Positions 52,513-61,186 of a stretch of 64,000 bases of DNA are shown here, in pieces. The notes under the pieces were generated by a model. That model was not told the DNA's origin and searched no databases. It was given only the letters and a program-made list of their open reading frames with translations. The first letter of the stretch is position 1; the number at the start of each line of letters is the position of its first letter. The position numbers and the translations under genes are program-made. Where the stretch lies: NCBI RefSeq assembly GCF_015694465.1, contig NZ_JADQDO010000002.1:1-64000 (forward strand), read 5' to 3'. This stretch comes from Microvirga alba (lineage in GTDB: Bacteria > Pseudomonadota > Alphaproteobacteria > Rhizobiales > Beijerinckiaceae).

Positions 52513-53259
52513 ATGCAGGCGACAGACCTCATGACGCGGGAGATTATCAGCGTTGGACCCGACACGTCGGTTGTTCAGGCTGCGGAGCTCATGCTGAAGA
52601 ACCGCATCAGTGGGCTCCCGGTCCTCGACGCCACGGGTCGGCTTGTCGGAATGCTCACGGAAGGCGATCTTCTTCGACGATCTGAGTTGGGAACAGATCG
52701 CAAAAGGCCACACTGGCTCGAGCTTATCCTCAGCCCCGGCAAGCTCGCGGCCGAGTACGTCAAGACCCACGGCAGGAAAGTGTCCGATGTGATGACGGGG
52801 CCTGCGATCACCGCGAACGAGGACACCCCCCTGAGCGAAGTTGTCTCCCTCATGAACGAAAACCGGATCAAGCGGATTCCGATTGTGAGGAACGGTTTGG
52901 CGATCGGTATCGTGAGCAGGGCTGATGTCCTGCGCGGGCTCGCCGCGAATCTTGAACAAGGGGCCGTCCCCGTCAGTGCGGCGGATAGCGAGATCAGGGA
53001 CACGATTCTGCGCGAGCTCAAGACTCAAAGTTGGGCACCGATCGCGCTTCTCAATGTCTCGGTTACGAATGGCGTCGCGGAACTCTGGGGCACCTTGCTC
53101 GACGAGCGAGAACGCGCCGCGATTCGCGTCGCGGTCGAGAACATTCCCGGCGTGAAGGCCCTGCGGGACCACCTCGTTTTTGTCGAGCCGTATAGTGGGA
53201 CCGTTGTCTATCGGCCCGACATGGCAAGCGACCAGCAAGAAACCGCGCCGTCGACCTGA
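52513..53259 (+). CDS. CBS-CBS-BON domain protein
   Basis: A 248-residue soluble protein. Two CBS motifs occupy ~1-65 and ~95-155 (MTREIISVGPDTSVVQAAEL; ITANEDTPLSEVVSLMNENR), and a BON domain covers ~165-235 (VTNGVAELWGTLLDERER). CBS pairs bind adenine nucleotides, so it could read energy charge. The start is ATG 52513 with GGAG upstream. It is followed 35 bases later by a universal stress protein, probably in one operon under the FixK box. Confidence 0.9.
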   Translation: MQATDLMTREIISVGPDTSVVQAAELMLKNRISGLPVLDATGRLVGMLTEGDLLRRSELGTDRKRPHWLELILSPGKLAAEYVKTHGRKVSDVMTGPAITANEDTPLSEVVSLMNENRIKRIPIVRNGLAIGIVSRADVLRGLAANLEQGAVPVSAADSEIRDTILRELKTQSWAPIALLNVSVTNGVAELWGTLLDERERAAIRVAVENIPGVKALRDHLVFVEPYSGTVVYRPDMASDQQETAPST

Positions 53260-53294
53260 TGAGCCGAGAGTGGCGCCATCAATGGAGAGTTTCG

Positions 53295-54143
53295 ATGATT
53301 AAAGACGTTCTCGTCCATCTGGACGGCACCCCCGAGGATGAGGAGCGCCTTCAGTTTTCTGAGATGATCGCATCGACCTCTCAGGCGCACATCACCGGCC
53401 TATTTACGAACCCGCTGCCCGATTATGCGGGGATGGTTTCGATGGATGGCGGGGCCGCAGCCGCGGGGGTCCTCGCCGCGCTGGAGGATGAGGCGCGACG
53501 TCAGGGGGATCTCGTCGAGCAGCGGCTGGCAGAGCGATTTTCTCGCCTTGCGGTACCCAATGAAATCCGGCGGGTGGATGAAACCCGGGGCATGTTGACG
53601 GACACCGTTGCGAGGGAGACCCGTTGGACTGATCTTTTCGTCATGAGCCGGCCGTATCGCGAGAACCATGCCGCCCGCTGGGATGACCTTTTCGAAGCTG
53701 CTCTCTTTGAAAGCGGCCGAGGCGTCGTCGTGGTGCCTCCGAAGTGGCGGTCGACGGATAGCATCCGGCGCGTCCTCGTCTGCTGGCGCGACAGTCGGGA
53801 AGCCAGTCACGCCCTCGCCGAAGCTCTGCCATTGATCGAGGGTGCAGTGCGAACCGCGATCCTTGTCGTCGATCCCGAGCAGGACGAAACTGGGCAGAGG
53901 ATCGATCCGGTGGCAGATATCGCGAGATATCTCGACCACCATGGGACCCAGGTCGAGGCGAACATTGTCGAGAGCGACGGCCGTGGCGTGAGCGATGTCA
54001 TCCTCGACCAGGCGCGCAGGCTCTCAGCCGACCTCATCGTTATGGGTGGCTATGGACACTCCCGCGCTCGCGAGTGGATCATCGGAGGCGCAACGCAGGA
54101 GATGCTGGGCACATCCGAATTTCCGATCCTGATGGCTCATTAG
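53295..54143 (+). CDS. Tandem universal stress protein
   Basis: A 282-residue Usp with two domains. It begins MIKDVLVHLDGTPEDEERLQ. The second domain carries the ATP-loop pattern MGGYGHSRAREWIIGG. The start is ATG 53295 with GGAG upstream. It is closely related to the gene that faces it tail to tail 9 bases away. It is probably co-transcribed with the CBS-BON gene. Confidence 0.9.
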   Translation: MIKDVLVHLDGTPEDEERLQFSEMIASTSQAHITGLFTNPLPDYAGMVSMDGGAAAAGVLAALEDEARRQGDLVEQRLAERFSRLAVPNEIRRVDETRGMLTDTVARETRWTDLFVMSRPYRENHAARWDDLFEAALFESGRGVVVVPPKWRSTDSIRRVLVCWRDSREASHALAEALPLIEGAVRTAILVVDPEQDETGQRIDPVADIARYLDHHGTQVEANIVESDGRGVSDVILDQARRLSADLIVMGGYGHSRAREWIIGGATQEMLGTSEFPILMAH

Positions 54144-54152
54144 AAGTGGAAT

Positions 54153-54989
54153 TTAATGTGCCAGCAACAGGGGAATCGGCGAGAGATGGAGTAATTCCCG
54201 CGTGACCCCTCCAAGCACCCATTCGCGAATGCGTGCATGGCCGTAGCCTCCCGTCACCATCAGATCGGCATCGGTCTTCTCGGCCTCCTTAATGAGGATT
54301 TCAGAGACCCGCTCCCCGTTCGTGCGCAACACGCAGATGTTTGCCTTGACTCCATGGTGTTCGAGATGGCGAAGGAGGCGGGCGCTCGGATGCTCCTCGG
54401 CCTCCACGATTTCCGGATCGACCAGAACAGCTGTAACCTCGCGAGCTTTCTTCAGAAGGGGCATCGCTTCCGCAAGAGCATGAGCAGCCTCACGGCTGGC
54501 GTTCCACGCGATGACGACATGTTCCACAGCGTGACGGACGGGCTTCTTTTCCGGAACGATGAGAATTCCGCGGCCTGACCCGAACAAAACACCCTCCACC
54601 AGGCCAAGCCAGCGTTGGGCGCCATCGCGGGTATAGGGGCGCAACACGATGCAGATGTCGGCACCTCGCGCTTCAAGAGCCCCGGCTTCCGGAATTTCAT
54701 CCGAGAAGGCGTCGATCCGCCTGATCTCATACGGGAGATTGAGGCGTGACAGCCTCTCGGCGAGGCTCTTCTGAATCCGGTCTCCTTCGTCACGGGCCTG
54801 ATCCAGCAATTTTTCGAGCAATTGGGCGCCGACATAGCCAGCCTCGATCGGCATCGCCCCCGGAACCATCCGGTTGAGAAACAGCCCCGTTACGTGCGCT
54901 TCGAACGCTCTAGCAATCGGCTCCATATGAGAAATCCGCCAGTCGTCGTCGGCGGTTCCGTCCAGATGAACAAGGACGTCCTTGATCAC
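54153..54989 (-). CDS. Tandem universal stress protein, inverted paralogue
   Basis: A 278-residue two-domain Usp. It begins VIKDVLVHLDGTADDDWRIS and shares the LAERLSRLNLPYEIRRIDA and TGGYGHARIREWVLGGVTRE blocks with the plus-strand gene ending at 54143. The GTG start at 54989 has GGAGG five bases upstream; the TTG-extended frame to 55004 is less likely. It lies downstream of the phasin gene and may be co-transcribed with it. Confidence 0.9.
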   Translation of the reverse strand: MIKDVLVHLDGTADDDWRISHMEPIARAFEAHVTGLFLNRMVPGAMPIEAGYVGAQLLEKLLDQARDEGDRIQKSLAERLSRLNLPYEIRRIDAFSDEIPEAGALEARGADICIVLRPYTRDGAQRWLGLVEGVLFGSGRGILIVPEKKPVRHAVEHVVIAWNASREAAHALAEAMPLLKKAREVTAVLVDPEIVEAEEHPSARLLRHLEHHGVKANICVLRTNGERVSEILIKEAEKTDADLMVTGGYGHARIREWVLGGVTRELLHLSPIPLLLAH

Positions 54990-55041
54990 GCAAACCTCCG
55001 TCAAACGACCTTATCCATCCGCACGTTTGAAACCGAGCTGT

Positions 55042-55359
55042 TCACGCCGCTTTCTGCGACGTCATGACGGATCGGGCCTCCTGCATGATTGTGCCGGTTT
55101 CAGTCATGTAATCCGAAACAGTGGCCTGCGCGAAGGAGGCCTGCGATTCAAATGCCTCGGCGGCGGTTTTGCATTGTGCGAGACAAGCCAGATGCTCAGC
55201 TTGCGCCTGAAAACGATGCCCCATGAAGCGGAAGGACTCGCTCATCAGCATCAGTGGGAGATCAAGAGCGGATGATTTCCAAAACCCAGCGAACGACGTG
55301 AGCGAGTCCAACGATTCCTGCGACGGCTTATTCGTGTTGCTTGCTTTTATTCCCACCAT
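55042..55359 (-). CDS. Phasin family protein
   Basis: A 105-residue helical protein of the phasin type, which coats polyhydroxyalkanoate granules. It matches by the pattern QAQAEHLACLAQCKTAAEAF and the amphipathic C-terminal helix. AGGAG lies eight bases before the ATG. The polyhydroxyalkanoate synthase gene lies 1 kb away, which supports a storage-granule role. Confidence 0.8.
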   Translation of the reverse strand: MVGIKASNTNKPSQESLDSLTSFAGFWKSSALDLPLMLMSESFRFMGHRFQAQAEHLACLAQCKTAAEAFESQASFAQATVSDYMTETGTIMQEARSVMTSQKAA

Positions 55360-55457
55360 GGCTGTGGCTCCTATATTATGGCTTCTCAGTGCTTCGTTTT
55401 AGCTCTGATCGAAGGGACGGACCATGCCAGCCGTTTCCCCGGCTGCATTGATCAATG

Positions 55458-56207
55458 TCAGTCCTGGTGAGAGTTCTCGCCTGCCTTGACCTCCGCTGCG
55501 AAAACATAGCCGACACCGCGGACGGATTTGATGAGAACGGGCTTCTTCGGGTCCGTCTCGACCTTCTTTCTCAAGCGTACGACTTGAGCATCGATCGAGC
55601 GGTCGAAAGCATCCCATCCGCGTCCCTTCGTGATGCCCATCAGTTGGTCACGCTTCAAAACCCGTTGCGGGTGCGTGACAAAAACATGCAGCAGATCAAA
55701 CTCACCGCTCGTCAGCGGGACATCCCTGCCATCGGGAGCGGTCAGTCGCCGCCGACCTGGGTCGAGCAACCATCCGTCAAAGTTGAAGGTCTGCGTGTCC
55801 GCCTCGTTGCGTTCTTCACGGATGTGATGAACGCGTCGGAGCAGACTACGAATTCGTGCCAGAACCTCCCTCAAATGGAACGGCTTCGCCATATAGTCGT
55901 CTGCGCCAATTTCAAGGCCGATCACACAGTCGATCGTGTCGTTGCGCCCGGTCAACATAATGATTCCCGCATCAGGTGCGGTCTGGCGAATTTCCTGGGT
56001 GAGAGCCAAGCCGTCGTCCCCAGGAAGAATGAGATCAAGCAAAATGATATCAGCGGCATCTTTCTGAAGTACGTTGCGCATGGCCGCCCCATCTTCCGCC
56101 GTGCTCGTGCGAAAGCCCTCTTCCGACAAGTAGCGGCTGAGCATCTGCCTGATACGAGGATCGTCGTCGACGATCAGAACGTGTGGTCTGCCGAGCTTCT
56201 CGAGCAT
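55458..56207 (-). CDS. OmpR-family response regulator
   Basis: A 249-residue two-domain regulator. The receiver domain (~8-120) has the acidic pocket VDDD and the phospho-Asp in IILLDLILPGDDG. The winged helix covers ~140-235 (RSIDAQVVRLRKKVETDPKK; GVGYVF). It starts at ATG 56207 (MLEKLGRPHVLIVDDD). No cognate kinase is adjacent. The hybrid kinase 5 kb away, or an unlinked kinase, may be its partner. A GTTACA direct repeat lies just upstream and recurs at the fixK-like promoter. Confidence 0.9.
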   Translation of the reverse strand: MLEKLGRPHVLIVDDDPRIRQMLSRYLSEEGFRTSTAEDGAAMRNVLQKDAADIILLDLILPGDDGLALTQEIRQTAPDAGIIMLTGRNDTIDCVIGLEIGADDYMAKPFHLREVLARIRSLLRRVHHIREERNEADTQTFNFDGWLLDPGRRRLTAPDGRDVPLTSGEFDLLHVFVTHPQRVLKRDQLMGITKGRGWDAFDRSIDAQVVRLRKKVETDPKKPVLIKSVRGVGYVFAAEVKAGENSHQD

Positions 56208-56238
56208 GATAGCCCTCAGAACATCAACCATTCGGTTT

Positions 56239-56254
56239 GTTACAAATCGTTACA
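56239..56254. promoter_or_regulatory. GTTACA direct repeat upstream of OmpR-family gene
   Basis: GTTACA-N4-GTTACA lies 31-47 bases upstream of the response regulator start. Six of ten bases per repeat unit match the copy at the fixK-like promoter. It could be an autoregulatory site. Confidence 0.55.
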
Positions 56255-56364
56255 TTTCTATGGAATTGGAGCGCGCTGCTAAAACGACAAGACGCTTGGC
56301 ACACGATGAGCCCGGATAAGAGGCGTCACGAAAACTGCCTAGCTTGATATCGGAAAAGCGGATG

Positions 56365-58236
56365 TCAGGGCTCGAGGACGTATGAACCGGGTGCTTCGGC
56401 GAGCGGGGCATAGCCTGCATCTTCGGCGCCTATGTCGGGCTGTTCCTGCGGCGCCCCTGAATTCGCGGCGAGCCACTCTACCCATTCCGGCCACCAGGAT
56501 CCCTCGTGATATTGCGCGCGCGCCCGCCAGGTATCCGGATCCAGATAGTGATCCTGCGCGAAACGGGTCATCACATGGTAACTTCGGTCGGGGTGGCCCG
56601 GCTCTGAAACCACACCTGCGTTGTGGCCGCCTGCTGTCAGGACGAATGTCACGTCAGCGTCGCTCAAGAGGTGGATCTTGTAGACCGAACGCCAAGGCGC
56701 AACGTGATCGTATTCTGTGCCGAGCGCGAAAATCGGAACACGGATATCGGTCAATGCGACGGGGCGGCCTTCCGCATGGAAACGTCCTTCTGCCAGGTCA
56801 TTGTTCAGAAAAAGCCGCCGCAAATATTCGGAATGCATGCGGAACGGCAGTCGGGTGGCGTCGGCGTTCCACGCCATGAGGTCGTTTATCGGCTCGCGTT
56901 CGCCCATGAGGTACTGGCTGATCCAGCGGGACCAAATGAGGTCGTTCGAGCGCAGGAGCTGGAACGCACCTGCCATCTGCTTCGCGTCGAGATATCCCTG
57001 CTGCCACATCAAATCCTCCAGGAAGTTGACCTGGCTCTCGTTGATGAACAGCATCAATTCGCCGGCCTCAGTGAAATCCGCTTCGGCCGCGAAGAGGCTG
57101 ACGGATTTCAGACTATCGTCTCCATCCCTCGCCATGGCGGCCGCCGCGATCAGGAGCAACGTTCCGCCAAGACAATAACCCGTTGCATGGATTCGCTGCC
57201 TTGGAACAATCGTTCGTATCGCTTTGACTGCCGCCATGATTCCATCGGTGCGGTAGTTGTCGAGACTCAAACTGCGATCGCTCTCGGTTGGATTTCGCCA
57301 GGATATCATGAAGACCGTAAAGCCCTGCTCGACCAGGTATCGGACCAACGAGTTCTCCGGCGACAAGTCGAGAATATAATACTTCATAATCCACGCCGGA
57401 ACGATCAACACTGGCTCCGGTCGGACCTTTGCCGTTGTTGGAAGATACTGGATCAGCTCGATCAGATGATTCCGGTAAATCACTCTGCCGGGCGCTCGCG
57501 CCACATCTCGCCCGACCTGAAATTTGTCGGCGCCAATGGGTTTGCGGCCGGCCATGACGCGTTCCCAGTCCTCAAACAGGTTCCGCATACCCTGGAACAA
57601 ATTCATCCCGCCGGTTTCGAGCGTTTTTTGTAGCACGAGAGGATTGGTTGGGATGAAATTGGAGGGAGCCGCCATGTCGAGAAGTTGTCGCGTGACAAAC
57701 TCAACTACTCTCTCATGTTGCTTGGTAACGCCGTTTACATGGGTCGTCGCGTTGTACCACCATTGCTGTTGCAGCAGGAACGACTGGTAGGTCACATTGA
57801 AAGGCCAAGCCTGCCATTCCACAGCGGAGAAGCGATGGTCCTGCGGCAAGGGCTCGATGCACGGCTCGACGGGTTGGCCGCCTTCGCGGCTGCGGATGCA
57901 ATATTGGCCCAGCCGCATGAGCTTGCGGATCGTCTTATCGATCAGTTCAAGTTGCTTCCCTGGTGCGGTGGCAAGATGGGTCCCCCAATCCAGAAACGCA
58001 CCCATGAGTGCAGCGGGGGAAAGACCGCTGGTCAACCGTGCTACCGAAGCGTGAAAGGCTCGGTCGAGATCCTCGCCGATCTCTGTGGTGAGCGGCAGGT
58101 TGCCCAGGTCCTCAAGTGGAGGTGGCGATTTCGGTGGGATCGGCAGCATCGGCTTGACGGGAACACGGATTTTTCGCCCGGGGGGAGCCGCGATGGCCCT
58201 TTTCTTGGATAGGCGGGTCCTACGGCGCTCTGCCAT
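56365..58236 (-). CDS. phaC: Poly(3-hydroxyalkanoate) synthase (PhaC, class I-like)
   Basis: A 623-residue polymerase that joins hydroxyacyl-CoA units into storage polymer. A long N-terminal PhaC_N region is followed by an alpha/beta-hydrolase core with the lipase-like box HATGYCLGGTLL holding the catalytic Cys. The GHNAGVV segment with the catalytic His and the tail WWPEWVEWLAANSG are also family hallmarks. The N-terminus is Lys/Arg/Pro-rich. ATG 58236 has AAGGA upstream and fits the FixK box position. No phaA or phaB is present, so this may be a second, stress-linked synthase. Confidence 0.92.
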   Translation of the reverse strand: MAERRRTRLSKKRAIAAPPGRKIRVPVKPMLPIPPKSPPPLEDLGNLPLTTEIGEDLDRAFHASVARLTSGLSPAALMGAFLDWGTHLATAPGKQLELIDKTIRKLMRLGQYCIRSREGGQPVEPCIEPLPQDHRFSAVEWQAWPFNVTYQSFLLQQQWWYNATTHVNGVTKQHERVVEFVTRQLLDMAAPSNFIPTNPLVLQKTLETGGMNLFQGMRNLFEDWERVMAGRKPIGADKFQVGRDVARAPGRVIYRNHLIELIQYLPTTAKVRPEPVLIVPAWIMKYYILDLSPENSLVRYLVEQGFTVFMISWRNPTESDRSLSLDNYRTDGIMAAVKAIRTIVPRQRIHATGYCLGGTLLLIAAAAMARDGDDSLKSVSLFAAEADFTEAGELMLFINESQVNFLEDLMWQQGYLDAKQMAGAFQLLRSNDLIWSRWISQYLMGEREPINDLMAWNADATRLPFRMHSEYLRRLFLNNDLAEGRFHAEGRPVALTDIRVPIFALGTEYDHVAPWRSVYKIHLLSDADVTFVLTAGGHNAGVVSEPGHPDRSYHVMTRFAQDHYLDPDTWRARAQYHEGSWWPEWVEWLAANSGAPQEQPDIGAEDAGYAPLAEAPGSYVLEP

Positions 58237-58290
58237 CAAAGAATCCTTTGAGAGACCCGTTGACACTAAGCATCGCGCGGCGATTTAGGA

Positions 58291-58304
58291 TTGATCGAGG
58301 TCAA
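58291..58304. promoter_or_regulatory. FixK/FNR box in phaC/adh divergent promoter
   Basis: TTGATCGAGGTCAA lies between phaC (minus, ATG 58236) and the alcohol dehydrogenase (plus, ATG 58360). Its centre is 61-62 bases from each start, so one site could activate both directions. Confidence 0.75.
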
Positions 58305-58359
58305 GGTTTCGCCACTGAAGCGGAGCAGGACGAGTTGGTCGTATCAGGAATCCCGAGCC

Positions 58360-59343
58360 ATGAGGGCAATGGTCCTGCGCGCGGTGCGGATGCCGTTGGT
58401 TCTCGAGGAGAGACCTCTCCCCTCTCCTGGGCTCGGCGAGATCCGTGTTCAAGTCGAAGCGTGCGCGGTCTGCCGCACAGATCTCCATGTGGTTGATGGT
58501 GATCTGCCGAATCCCAAACTGCCTATTATCCCAGGCCATGAGATTGTCGGGCGCATCGACGCCGTCGGCGAGGGCGTCGATGCTCGCAGGATCGGCGAGC
58601 GGGTCGGTATTCCCTGGTTGGGCCATACCTGCGGGCGCTGTCCCTACTGCGCTTCGCGGCGAGAGAATCTCTGTGATAATCCGCTGTTTACCGGCTATAC
58701 GCGGGATGGCGGCTTTGCGACCCACACCGTTGCCGATGCCGCTTATGCCTTCGGGTTGCCGGACGGACCCGATCCGACCGCGCTGGCGCCGTTACTCTGC
58801 GCGGGGCTTATCGGCTGGCGGTCGCTGGTTGCAGCAGGCTCTGGCATGGACATTGGTCTTTACGGGTTCGGGGCGGCCGCACACATCGTCGCTCAAGTTT
58901 GCATCTGGCAGGGTCGACGCGTCTTCGCCTTCACGCGGCCCGGCGATCGCGCGGCGCAGGATTTCGCGCGCACCCTCGGCGCAACCTGGGCCGGCGACTC
59001 GGATCAGGCCGCGCCTGAACTTCTCGATGCCGCCATCATCTTCGCCCCCGTGGGTGAACTCGTCCCGCTTGCCTTGCGCGCTGTGAAGAAGGGCGGACGC
59101 GTTGTTTGCGGTGGAATTCACATGAGCGATATCCCGCAATTTCCTTACCGGCTTCTGTGGGAGGAGCGGCATTTGCTTTCCGTGGCCAATCTGACCCGGC
59201 AGGACGCACGCGACTTTCTCTCCATCGCTCCCAAGGCGCAGATCAGGACGGAGACGACACGCTACCGTCTGGACGCGGCCAACGACGCTCTTGAGGACCT
59301 TCGGGCAGGGCGCTTGCTGGGCGCCGCCGTGCTGGTTCCATAA
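58360..59343 (+). CDS. Zinc-dependent alcohol dehydrogenase (AdhA-like)
   Basis: A 327-residue medium-chain dehydrogenase. Catalytic zinc ligands are in CAVCRTDLHVVDGD and PGHEIVGRID. The structural zinc loop CGRCPYCASRRENLC is complete. The cofactor region (GLYGFGAAAHIVAQV) is slightly degenerate (GFGAAA). It starts at ATG 58360 or 58369. It is divergent from phaC across the FixK box and may reoxidise NADH or supply aldehyde/alcohol turnover at low O2. Confidence 0.88.
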   Translation: MRAMVLRAVRMPLVLEERPLPSPGLGEIRVQVEACAVCRTDLHVVDGDLPNPKLPIIPGHEIVGRIDAVGEGVDARRIGERVGIPWLGHTCGRCPYCASRRENLCDNPLFTGYTRDGGFATHTVADAAYAFGLPDGPDPTALAPLLCAGLIGWRSLVAAGSGMDIGLYGFGAAAHIVAQVCIWQGRRVFAFTRPGDRAAQDFARTLGATWAGDSDQAAPELLDAAIIFAPVGELVPLALRAVKKGGRVVCGGIHMSDIPQFPYRLLWEERHLLSVANLTRQDARDFLSIAPKAQIRTETTRYRLDAANDALEDLRAGRLLGAAVLVP

Positions 59344-59438
59344 CAAATGTGTCTTTAGGATTCCACACCAAGCTTGGCACTGCTAGACATCGAAAGGGCG
59401 CTCCCCGTCGCGTTGTGCCCCCCAAAGGAGCTTCATGC

Positions 59439-60203
59439 ATGACCGACGCCAAGCGGCCCAATGCGGCCCAGCTTGCTTCTCCTTCGTACCGCCTTCCCGC
59501 TTTCGACCAGGACTTTCTCCTGGGGGATTCGATGCGGGGCGTTCGCTTTCTCTTGGAATACGCCAAAGCGGAAGAAAGCTTGCGCAATTGGGGTGTGCGA
59601 TCGACCATCGTTGTTTTCGGCAGCGCCCGCGTGCGCGAGAATGGCCCCGGCCGACAGGCATTCTGGTATGCCGAGGCCCGGTCATTCGGACAGATCGCAT
59701 CCTCCCGCGGGGGGGCGTTGACGGACAATGGCGGCATACGGGACAACGTGATCGCCACCGGAGGCGGGCCTGGGCTCATGGAAGCTGCGAACAGGGGCGC
59801 GGCCGATGTCGGCGCTCCTTCGATCGGGTTCAACATCACCCTCCCGCGCGAACAGGAACCGAACTCCTATACGACACCGGAGCTGACATTCCGGTTTCAC
59901 TATTTTGCGATGCGCAAGATGCATCTTGCGATGCGGGCGAACGCTCTTGTCGTGTTCCCAGGCGGCTTCGGCACCCTGGACGAACTCTTTGAACTCCTGA
60001 CACTCCGGCAAACAGGAAAATCTCCCCCATTGCCGATCATTTTGTTCGACGAGGCGTATTGGAAGACCGTCATCAACTTCGAAGCCCTGATCGAGAACGG
60101 AATGGTGTCCCCAATCGATTGCGAACTTCTGAAATTCGCCGACAGCGCGGAAGAGATCTGGCACAAGCTCACCGACAACGGTCTCGTGGCTCACGCGCCC
60201 TGA
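59439..60203 (+). CDS. LOG family protein (TIGR00730-type nucleotide hydrolase)
   Basis: A 254-residue protein. The LOG motifs GGGPGLMEAANRGA and PGGFGTLDELFELL are intact. Relatives release cytokinin-type bases or ribose 5-phosphate from nucleoside monophosphates. The long form with an N-terminal extension is typical of bacteria. ATG 59439 has AAAGGAG upstream. With the phosphoribosyltransferase and PRPP-synthetase fusion in this island, it could supply ribose 5-phosphate; that is inference. Confidence 0.88.
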   Translation: MTDAKRPNAAQLASPSYRLPAFDQDFLLGDSMRGVRFLLEYAKAEESLRNWGVRSTIVVFGSARVRENGPGRQAFWYAEARSFGQIASSRGGALTDNGGIRDNVIATGGGPGLMEAANRGAADVGAPSIGFNITLPREQEPNSYTTPELTFRFHYFAMRKMHLAMRANALVVFPGGFGTLDELFELLTLRQTGKSPPLPIILFDEAYWKTVINFEALIENGMVSPIDCELLKFADSAEEIWHKLTDNGLVAHAP

Positions 60204-60225
60204 ACGAGGATATTTTTCAAAGACC

Positions 60226-60239
60226 TTGAGTATAATCAA
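60226..60239. promoter_or_regulatory. FixK/FNR box (exact half-sites)
   Basis: TTGAGTATAATCAA is centred 57 bases before the Usp start at 60290, in the gap after the LOG gene. A class II transcript start would be near 60274. Confidence 0.75.
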
Positions 60240-60289
60240 AGAGCCTGTCCGCGTTTTGAGCCACTGTGCCGCGCGGACAGGAGACCAGA

Positions 60290-61129
60290 ATGACGGTTCA
60301 GAATCTCAAGAGCGTTCTTATCGGCTTCAATCCGGAAGGCGATACCGCCTCTTCCGCGCTTCCTTATGGCCTTTCACTGGCGCGCCAAGCGGAGGCCCAC
60401 GCCTCGATCTGTGCTCTGACTCCGGAAATGACGATCACCCACGCCTTCGTCAGCGATGTGGCAGCGGGTTTGGTCGCATCGGAAAACCGCCGCCTGCGTG
60501 AAACGGCTCAAGCCCACGTTGAGCAAGCCCGCCAGGACTTTCTCGCGGCGGGCGTGCCCTGTAGCGCGGAGGTGGTTCAAGAGCACTACTCTGTATTGGC
60601 GCCCGAGACCGCCAAACGAGCCCGCGTTCATGACGTGGCGGTCTTCGACGTCCAGCCGGACCCTTTGAGCCTCAACCGGGGTCTGCTCGAAGAAGTGCTT
60701 TTCAACAGCGGTCGGCCGCTATTGATCGTTCCGAAAGGGATCGACACCTTCCGCAGCAACAAGATCGTTGTGGCTTGGGACGGAAGCGCCAGGGCGACCC
60801 GGGCCGTCAACGACGCGCTGCCATTCCTGAAGGCGGCGGATCAGGTCGAGATCGTCAGCATTTCGGGAGAGAAGGATCTATCATGGGCTGCACCCGGCGC
60901 AGAGCTGGCGCCGCATTTGATCCGGCACGGCGTCAAATGTACCGTCAAGGAGTTGCTCGCGAACAACGGCGATGCGGGCGAAACCCTGCGCATGCAGGCT
61001 CGTTTGTTCAGGGCGGATATGCTCGTCATGGGCGCCTTCGTGCACTCGCGGCTGCGGCAACTGGTTCTCGGAGGCGTCACCCAATCCATGCTGAAATCTT
61101 GCCCGGTGCCGCTTCTGCTCTCCCATTAA
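60290..61129 (+). CDS. Tandem universal stress protein
   Basis: A 279-residue Usp with two domains. It begins TVQNLKSVLIGFNPEGDTAS. The second domain ends with the ATP-loop pattern GAFVHSRLRQLVLGGVTQSM. ATG 60290 has GGAG upstream. It is more diverged from the pair at 53-55 kb. A FixK box is directly upstream, and a single-domain Usp follows. Confidence 0.9.
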   Translation: MTVQNLKSVLIGFNPEGDTASSALPYGLSLARQAEAHASICALTPEMTITHAFVSDVAAGLVASENRRLRETAQAHVEQARQDFLAAGVPCSAEVVQEHYSVLAPETAKRARVHDVAVFDVQPDPLSLNRGLLEEVLFNSGRPLLIVPKGIDTFRSNKIVVAWDGSARATRAVNDALPFLKAADQVEIVSISGEKDLSWAAPGAELAPHLIRHGVKCTVKELLANNGDAGETLRMQARLFRADMLVMGAFVHSRLRQLVLGGVTQSMLKSCPVPLLLSH

Positions 61130-61186
61130 GGAAAAGACATCGAAACGCAGCGTTGGGGGCTTTGTTCACACAGGAAGGAGGCTCTC

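Noticed and set aside
55455-56282. 275-codon plus-strand ORF antisense to the OmpR-family gene
   Set aside because: The minus strand encodes a full receiver and winged helix; this frame has no recognisable domain.
56623-57633. 336-codon plus-strand ORF inside phaC
   Set aside because: It is a shadow of the PHA synthase, which has its catalytic motif on the other strand.
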